Shown here: positions 57,250 through 64,000 of the stretch, piece after piece
Numbering within the stretch: the stretch's first letter is position 1
How the letters are laid out: each line of letters starts with the position of its first letter
Assembly: GCF_021130785.1 (NCBI RefSeq)
Contig: NW_025778060.1
Coordinates: 1-64,000 of the forward strand
Direction of reading: 5' to 3'
DNA from: Homalodisca vitripennis
Taxonomy: Eukaryota; Arthropoda; Insecta; Hemiptera; Cicadellidae
DNA: 64,000 nt
The notes under the pieces: model-generated
Told to the model about the DNA's origin: nothing
Database searches by the model: none
Seen by the model: the letters and a program-made list of their open reading frames with translations, nothing else
Program-made: the position numbers and the translations under genes

Positions 57250-58985
57250 ACATAGTCGGGAAGTAAATAATAATGCATACTGCTGATATAATGTTTTTTA
57301 ATAAATTGGCGATTAGTCAAATCAAATTGACCATATGTTTTAATAAAATTATATAATCACAATAGAGTGAAGGGGATAATCTATCACGTATCTACCTTTT
57401 CCTAAAGCTCTGGTAATGATTATAATTATAATGCATTTTAAGTACTTTTAAGAGGCCTATAGAATGAGAACTCAACATATGAAGCTTTGTTAATCCACCT
57501 AACGTATACATACTTCAGGCTGAGGCTAAAATTGTTCTGGTTGTGCAACAAATTTACCGCTGATAAACAGAAATGCCCGAAAATCTCAGGAATGTTACGT
57601 AATGTAGTGCAAAGTTCAAATAAATTGTGTAGAAAGGTTAAAGGTTTTTGGATAGCCTGACATTCAATTAAAGTGAAGATATCTTGTTGAAAATCAACAA
57701 AGAGATACGACAACAAAAAATACCAATGGTGCGTAAAATCTCACTTTATTTTTTTTTACCTTTGTATCTCGATTATTTGCAATTTATTTAACAAAGTACC
57801 TTATTAAATAATTTTATTTATCTCAAGTATGCAAAGCGACCGTCACGAGAATCAAATTACATTTATTCATAAGTAATGAATCCTCGATATTCATGATTAT
57901 CTTAAATCACTGAAACCTACATAGCAACCAAGTTACGTGACAGGAATTTCAAAAAACAGCATATTCGAATATTTTGTTTTAAAGTAACAATTAATGATAG
58001 ATAAAAAATATATAGCAAAGAGTATTTTTCGAAAAAAATTTACAAAAAATAAGTGTAATATTTTATAAAGTTTTACTATATTAGTGGGTTAACTTTCCTG
58101 ACACCTAGTGAGTATTTACTCAAAATAAATACAAATGATTTAAATTTTATAATAGATTTAGCAACATAGATGTCGAACTAAATTACGTTACTGGCTTTTA
58201 AAATTTTCTTATGGTAAAAATTCCACATTGTTTACTGCATATGCATAAGATCGTAGAACATTTAGTTCAGACATTTTTAAAATAAAACTACGGGTAAATA
58301 TGGATGTATAAACTAGTATAGTCATAAAACACTAATATTTTATTGATTAGAGAGAGGAATAAATTTGAGGATCCAAACATATCAAAATTTAAAAAAGGCC
58401 TCAGCTGAGCTAAAACAAACAAATTGTTTAAATATGCACTATATGTTAACAATAATAGCATTGATAATAAATTGTTAGCCAAATCTTCTAAATCTTTATG
58501 CACAATGAGGGAAATTCCTTCACATCACATTCTTCATTCCATATGAGTGTAACTAGAGCCAAAAAGTACAATTTATAGAAAGTTATTGCCTCAAAGTGAA
58601 ATCAACGATCTTCATTGATCAACTCAGTTTTTAATTTTTGAGAACAAGTTTATATCCTCTAATATTCAAGAACACAAATTTGTTCTTAAGTTTCCACTTT
58701 AATGAGTTTTAATATTCTCTGTTACTGAAATTTAATAAATAAACTGTTTCAATATCTAAATTAACTTTGTTTGAAAGAAACTTATTGAAATTGAAGTTCT
58801 TGTATTCAAAATTAAACAAAATTATTCATCGTTAAGTTTGTAACACCCAAGTACACTTACGTTCCAGTAAATTTTTCTTCCGGTTTAATTTGAATAAATT
58901 AATAAACCACACATGAACTAAAAAACATCGGTATTTATTGTGTTTTATTTATTGTGTTATGAATTTATGACATAATTTGCTAATT
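55601..58985. other. AT-rich non-coding stretch
   Basis: No gene recognised. The open frame at 56196-56498 begins at GTG and is AT-biased, so I do not call it. A (TA)n microsatellite lies at 57196-57245. Confidence 0.6.
57196..57245. repeat. (AT)n microsatellite
   Basis: About 50 bp of TA dinucleotide repeat ending in TATGTATACATA. Confidence 0.95.
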
Positions 58986-58989
58986 AAAA

Positions 58990-59376
58990 AAAGTCAGTGA
59001 AAACACATTGGTTAGTAGAGTGAAACGCCGCCTACCGCATCAGAATACGACGATCCAGTCAGAAATAGCAGCGCATAATGTACTTCACAATGTGTACCTA
59101 AAACAACCCGCCATTTCTGATTGGATAAACTTTTTGAGATGCGGTTTGCGGAATTCAAATCTACTAAGTGAGCTCTTTCAAATGAGGTATCACTCGACCC
59201 ATGCTTCAATTTAAGATTTCCATGTTTTCCTCTGTGGGCCGTCCCCCCATAGTTGGCATGTCATGGTAATAGCAAGGGAAAATAGTTTACATAGCCATAC
59301 GACACTGTGCAAAGTTTATAGATGTTATCACCCATGGTTTTTAAAATATTAAGCCGTACCCATACTTTTCAAACAC
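58990..59376. repeat. Lone arm of a mariner-type long-inverted-repeat element
   Basis: The outer end (read on the minus strand) is CACAGGGTGTTTGAAAAG, the same class of CAGGGTG terminus as the element at 184-2684. Internally, TTTTGAGATGCGGTTTGCGG (about 59130) matches the right arm of that element at about 2429. No transposase or second arm is found, so this is a solo arm or truncated copy. A microsatellite and the Penelope pair follow directly. Confidence 0.6.
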
Positions 59377-59381
59377 CCTGT

Positions 59382-59400
59382 GTATATATATATATATATA
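59382..59400. repeat. Short (AT)n tract at left Penelope end
   Basis: About 19 bp of TA repeat directly abutting the outer end of the left Penelope arm. Confidence 0.9.
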
Positions 59401-59454
59401 CTCTTCGAAGTACTTTATAGTGTACACAAAAACAGAATCAAAAATTCAGTGCTC

Positions 59455-59495
59455 ATGTTTAATTTTCGAGTTGACACAACCCTTCTTCAGAACAC
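59455..59495 (-). ncRNA. Hammerhead-ribozyme-like motif, left Penelope arm
   Basis: On the minus strand, CTGAAGA, a hairpin GGGTTG-TGT-CAACTC and GAAA occur in hammerhead order, bracketed by AATTCAGTG and CACTGAATT, which can form the closing stem. One extra A before the hairpin and the lack of a clear UH cleavage site before the closing strand make it at best degenerate. Hammerhead motifs are known in Penelope-like elements. Confidence 0.3.
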
Positions 59496-59648
59496 ACTGA
59501 ATTAAAACATATTAAACAGAACTCAAACCAAAAACAAAAGACATAACCAAAATAAAATTTTAACAAATAAAATACCATAAACAACAAGATCCCAATCAGC
59601 TGTATGTAGAATATTTGTAAATGTTTACATACAACTAAAATTTTTTTG

Positions 59649-60249
59649 TCATAAAAAGGAAAAGAGAATCATCTTAGGTTCAAACCCATCTGGTTGCCTT
59701 GATTTTAAAATTAATTGATGTGCGATTTCAACATTTCTTAAATTTATCAGATTGGTATTTTGGTTGGGGTTTGGCTCTAAATGGTAAATTCCTTTTAGGC
59801 TGAAGCAATTTTCTAATTTATTTTGATTGTGTTGAATCGCATGAGCAGATAATGGTCTCTCATAATTTTGATGAGCAACATCAAATCGATGATTGGTCAT
59901 TCTCACTCTTAATGGAGTGATGGTTTTTTCCAATATAGTCTTTGGGACAGAATTTACAGGTTAGTTGATAAATTATGTTTTTTGTAGTGCAATCAATGTT
60001 ACCTTTTAATAGGATATTCTTTTCAGTTGTGCTACTTTTAAACGATTTAGAATTTATTAACATCTTACAAATGCCGCATCTTGGCTTGTTACAAGGATTG
60101 CACACATTACATTTGATGTTATTACTTTTAGTATTGCCTTCATACTTTAATTTCGGTCTAGAGAGAATGTTTTGTAAATTTGGAGGTTTTTTAAAAATTA
60201 CTTTGGGGGGCTTAGAAAATAAATTTCTAGTTTCAGGGGAAGATTCCAA
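59649..60249 (-). pseudogene. Penelope GIY-YIG endonuclease region, left arm
   Basis: 60249-59881 encodes a linker with a cysteine cluster (CNVCNPCNKPRCGICKM), then NIIYQLTCKFCPKDYIGK, which corresponds to the GIY...YIG segment (IIY, DYIG). The frame then breaks, and the nuclease continues in another frame at 59933-59649 with LRVRMTNHRFDV and SAHAIQHNQNK, where the catalytic Arg/His helix is expected. The nuclease nicks target DNA for insertion. The same break occurs in the right arm. Confidence 0.8.
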
Positions 60250-61079
60250 AATAGGAAAAGAAACCTTTAGAATTTTGTTGATTTTATGAAGGCCAGGAAA
60301 ATATTGGGTGATAAATTTAGGATCATTAGGATTAATAGCACTAGAAATATTTTTAGGTGCTCTGATTTGTCTATCAACAAGATTTTTTGGATACCCCCTT
60401 TCAAAAAGTACATGGGACAGTCTGTTTATGTAGTTATGGAAGTCAGATTGATTGCTACAAAGATTTTTTGCTCTTAATTTGATAAACTCTTGGGTATAGA
60501 TTTTTTAATGGTGAACTGGATGGCAGCTGGTGAAATGCAAATATTGCATTTTGTTACTGTCTTTGACATGAATTTTGTTTTCAAATTGTGATTTTCAATA
60601 AATACATCATATCCAAGAATGTTACTGAATCTGGTGAGATAGACCATGTAAATGTTAAAATGCTAAATTTATTGAGGTTAAAAAGAAAGTCGTTAAGTTC
60701 TTTGATACCATGCTGCCATATTATAAAAAAATATCATCTATGTACCTGAACCAAATTAGAGGTTTATAATTTTTGACTGGTTAAAAAATTCTTTTCCAAT
60801 AGTCCCATAAAAAGATTGGCATAAGAAGGAGCCATCCGTGTGCCCATAGCAGTTTCCTTTTGTTTGAAGGTAATTTTGGTCTTGAAATTTAAAATTATTT
60901 AAGGTTAAGATCATGGTCATAAGTTTGAGAATGAAATTAGTACTAGGTTTGGAATCGTTTGGGCGTGAATCAAGGTAATGATTCCAAACCTAGTACTAAT
61001 TTCATTCTCAAACTTATGACCATGATCTTAACCTTAAATAATTTTAAATTTTCAAGACCAAAATTACCTTCAAACAAAA

Positions 61080-61470
61080 GGAACTGCTATGGGCACACGG
61101 ATGGCTCCTTCTTATGCCAATCTTTTTATGGGACTATTGGAAAAGAATTTTTTAACCAGTCAAAATTATAAACCTCTAATTTGGTTCAGTACATAGATGA
61201 TATTTTTATAATATGGCAGCATGGTATCAAAGAACTTAACGACTTTCTTTTTAACCTCAATAAATTTAGCATTTTAAACATTTACATGGTCTATCTCACC
61301 AGATTCAGTAACATTCTTGGATACTGATGTATTTATTGAAAATCACAATTTGAAAACAAAAATTCATGTCAAAGACAGTAACAAAATGCAATATTTGCAT
61401 TTCACCAGCTGCCATCCAGTTCACATTAAAAAATCTATACCCAAGAGTTTATCAATAAGAGCATAAAAAT
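61080..61470 (+). pseudogene. Penelope reverse transcriptase C-terminal part, right arm
   Basis: Pieces read, in different frames: [18 protein letters not shown] (about 61091-61144), YIDDIFIIW (about 61191-61217) with the catalytic YxDD box intact, then NHNLKTKIHVKDSNKMQYLH and HFTSCHPVHIKKSIPKSL (about 61340-61450). This is the palm-thumb part of a Penelope RT, related to telomerase RT. The N-terminal half is missing and several frame changes interrupt it. The same sequence occurs inverted in the left arm at about 60860-60490. Confidence 0.8.
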
Positions 61471-61679
61471 CTTTGTAGCAATCAATCTGACTTCCATAAC
61501 TACATAAACAGACTGTCCCATGTACTTTTTGAAAGGGGGTATCCAAAAAATCTTGTTGATAGACAAATCAGAGAGCACCTAAAAATATTTCTAGTGCTAT
61601 TAATCCTAATGATCCTAAATTTTATCACCCAATATTTTCCTGGCCTTCATAAAATCAACAAAATTCTAAAGGTTTCTTT

Positions 61680-62270
61680 TCCTATTTTGGAATCTTCCCC
61701 TGAAACTAGAAATTTATTTTCTAAGCCCCCCAAAGTAATTTTTAAAAAAACCTCCAAATTTACAAAACATTCTCTCTAGACCGAAATTAAAGTATGAAGG
61801 CAATACTAAAAGTAATAACATCAAATGTAATGTGTGCAATCCTTGTAACAACCAAGATGCGGCATTTGTAAGATGTTAATAAATTCTAAATCGTTTAAAA
61901 GTAGCACAACTGAAAAAGAATATCCTATTAAAGGTAACATTGATTGCACTACAAAAAACATAATTTATCAACTAACCTGTAAATTCTGTCCCAAAGACTA
62001 TATTGGAAAAAACCATCACTCCATTAAGAGTGAGAATGACCAATCATCGATTTGATGTTGCTCATCAAAATTATGAGAGACCATTATCTGCTCATGCGAT
62101 TCAACACAATCAAAATAAATTAGAAAATTGCTTCAGCCTAAAAGGAATTTACCATTTAGAGCCAAACCCCAACCAAAAAATACCAATCTGATAAATTTAA
62201 GAAATGTTGAAATCGCACATCAATTAATTTTAAAATCAAGGCAACCAGATGGGTTGAACCTAAGATGATT
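61680..62270 (+). pseudogene. Penelope GIY-YIG endonuclease region, right arm
   Basis: Counterpart of the left-arm nuclease: SSPETRNLFSKPPKVIFKK, then the cysteine cluster (altered here near 61850), NIIYQLTCKFCPKDYIGK (about 61957-62010), a frame break, then LRVRMTNHRFDV and the following helix to about 62190. The shared break shows that both arms descend from one already defective copy. Confidence 0.8.
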
Positions 62271-62429
62271 CTCTTTTCCTTTTTATGACAAAAAAATTTT
62301 AGTTGTATGTAAAACATTTACAAATATTCTACATACAGCTGATTGGGATCTTGTTGTTTATGGTATTTATTTGTTAAAATTTTATTTTGGTTTATGTCTT
62401 TTGTTTTTGGTTTGAGTTCTGTTTATATG

Positions 62430-62494
62430 TTTTAATTCAGTGTGTTCTGAAGAAGGGTTGTGTCAACTCGAAAATTAAACATGAGCACTGAATT
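62430..62494 (+). ncRNA. Hammerhead-ribozyme-like motif, right Penelope arm
   Basis: CTGAAGA at 62447-62453, hairpin GGGTTG-TGT-CAACTC at 62455-62469 and GAAA at 62470-62473 lie between AATTCAGTG (62434-62442) and CACTGAATT (62486-62494). The same caveats as for the left copy apply: an extra A and no consensus cleavage triplet. Confidence 0.3.
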
Positions 62495-62563
62495 TTTGAT
62501 TCTGTTTTTGTGTACACTATAAAGTACTTCGAAAGAGTATTGAAAGCCGATTGGCATTACAGA

Positions 62564-62565
<2 letters not shown>

Positions 62566-62613
<48 letters not shown>
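62566..62613. repeat. (AT)n microsatellite at right Penelope end
   Basis: About 48 bp of TA repeat about 25 bases outside the right Penelope arm, mirroring the shorter tract at the left arm. Confidence 0.95.
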
Positions 62614-62616
<3 letters not shown>

Positions 62617-64000
62617 ATATGTCATTTTCCTCGCAATAAAATTCTTAACAAGTTAAGGAAAAAATTTCGAACATAATATAGTATTAAGTGCATTAATCAA
62701 AGTCAATTATAACACATGATTCAAAATCGATCAACAAATAATCACACAAATGACACTCTTTGACTTTAAAATGGCATTTTATTGTGGAAACACATACTAG
62801 TATTGACAAATTGTGAATCTTAGATTTTTTAGAAAATATCCTGCAGTTGCTGGGTTCTTATCTGTCTGACAGAAGGCGTTGTGTACTGTAAATTAACTTA
62901 CCATCCGACTGGTTGAGAATTTAGTGTAGTGTTCCTTACTTGGCCTCCGTTATCTGTGTTGTACGTTAATGACATAAGCTTAGTCCTGGTACAGTGCAAA
63001 TCCTTCGTGTAATTCTTCTTTGCAGGATAATATCCCTAGTGAGTCATACTAGGTTCGTGGCGTCACTGAAGTAACACTGATTATTGGGACAGAGTCGGCA
63101 TAGATCTCTTCCCTGCAGTTATATTATACTGGCATAATTGTAATATAATATTTTTATACGAGGACATTATTATTATTGTTTTGTATGTGAAAACGGTTTT
63201 AAGCATACTTTTACACACTTCCCTATCTTTATAAAATTTTATAGGTTTTTTTATTTCCCAAAACTGTTGCATTTGCACTTGTGATTTCAAAAATGACTAC
63301 GTTAGAATATTTAGTGTTCTGATTATTTAAACGAAGACTATTTATGTTAGACTCTGCTTGAGGTTATATCTATTAAAGAGACATAATATTTAAAATTTAC
63401 CTTAAATAAAGAAAAACGTAATTCATTTCATTAATGTCATTAATTCCATTAATTTAAATTTATTCTTTATTTTTTTACAGAAATTATAGGGTCTTGTAAT
63501 TGCCCACGAAAAAATCAGTTTGAAGTATAATTTTGCACCTCACGATTATATTTGAGTGAATGGGAGGAAGTAACACTATCAGAATAGATGGGAGTTCAGT
63601 TGAGAAAAATAACTGAAGAGAGACAACATTACATAGAATATGTGCTTGAATCCTCCGTATATTTTGCCAATGTTTGCCCAGCAGTGTCTCAGATCTCCGC
63701 GACCGTTTGTTCAATCTTAATCTTCAAGCGTCTTAAATCTTGAGTACCCCAGGATTTATTTAATTTTCCATCTTGTTCGGCTTTGTTCTAGCTCTTTCAT
63801 TATCATGTTTATCTTGGTTTACTCAAAGCAGTGCATTATAAAACTTTCATTAATTTATTGCGGTCAATTTTACTGTTTTGTTAGGTATATATTCTACTGC
63901 AATATTTATGTTTTTGTTAATAGTAATTGTGGGTTTTACTTATAATTAATTTCCTTAAAAAAATGCTGTAGTCTAAATTCTAGTATAAGTTGTGGTGAAT
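62614..64000. other. Non-coding stretch to window end
   Basis: No gene recognised. TTTATTTTTTTACAG/AAATTATAG at about 63466-63490 looks like a 3' splice site, followed by about 250 somewhat GC-richer bases, but no convincing open frame follows. Confidence 0.5.

Larger units (their letters stand above)
59398..60956 (-). mobile_element. Penelope-like element copy, 5'-truncated, minus strand (left arm)
   Basis: Read on the minus strand, the arm starts within the RT domain (about 60956) and continues through the GIY-YIG endonuclease to a 3' region ending at the (TA)n tract. It is the near-perfect inverted copy of 60980-62540: comparison of several hundred bases shows only rare single-base indels. 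Penelope-like elements combine this RT with a C-terminal GIY-YIG nuclease. 5' truncation and tandem or inverted arrangements are common for them. Confidence 0.85.
60980..62540 (+). mobile_element. Penelope-like element copy, 5'-truncated, plus strand (right arm)
   Basis: Mirror image of the left arm, separated from it by a 23-bp spacer (60957-60979). The 3' end falls at about 62540, followed by about 25 bases and then a (TA)n tract at 62566. Near-identity of the two arms means either a very recent inverted duplication or an assembly hairpin. Confidence 0.85.

Noticed and set aside
59008..59214. 68-codon frame that looks protein-like
   Set aside because: Falls entirely within the inverted arm of a mariner-type element, a non-coding part in the related copy.
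63466..63720. Possible last exon after a TTTTTTTACAG acceptor
   Set aside because: No open frame carries a recognisable domain and no matching donor is visible in the window.

Overview
The window is AT-rich animal DNA, most likely from an insect. That reading rests on insect-type LINEs, a piggyBac element ending in TTAA, a Penelope-like element, gypsy fragments, (AT)n microsatellites and a GT-AG intron. I cannot name the species. I see no rRNA gene, tRNA gene, CRISPR array or clearly functional host gene. Almost every supportable feature is a mobile element or its debris.

Layout. 0.2-2.7 kb: a decayed Tc1/mariner-superfamily transposon with ~500-bp inverted arms. 6.1-12.1 kb: two degenerate non-LTR retrotransposons on the minus strand, head to tail. 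17.8-21.0 kb: a third, 5'-truncated LINE on the plus strand. 22.55-24.72 kb: a piggyBac element with intact ends whose transposase has lost its catalytic core. 25.9-30.7 kb: a minus-strand gypsy-like retrotransposon whose protease is split by a second, intron-containing pseudogene of a DUF7869-like family. 45.2-50.0 kb: a diverged large inverted repeat enclosing a well-preserved 120-residue ORF. 54.36-55.6 kb: a palindromic repeat built from ~300-bp monomers. 59.0-59.4 kb: a lone arm of a mariner-type element. 59.4-62.5 kb: two nearly identical Penelope-like copies facing each other as a ~1.56-kb inverted repeat.

The centrepiece is a complete Polinton/Maverick (adintovirus-like endogenous DNA virus) at 31197-42784: 11,588 bp, 189-bp terminal inverted repeats with three mismatches, 5'-AGT...ACT-3' termini, and a perfect 6-bp target duplication AACACA on both sides. 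All genes lie on the minus strand. Reading from the right end these are: a zinc-finger-rich protein-primed DNA polymerase B, packaging ATPase, a conserved coiled-coil protein, a phospholipase A2-type protein, major capsid protein, a basic core-like protein, adenovirus-type protease, and minor capsid (penton) protein at the left end. The virion module (packaging, capsid, maturation, PLA2) is open, whereas the polymerase carries several frameshifts and a stop. No integrase lies between the terminal repeats.

The genes do not form a host pathway. The window is a nested archive of mobile elements of different ages: the Polinton and the Penelope pair look youngest, the LINEs, gypsy and mariner copies oldest.
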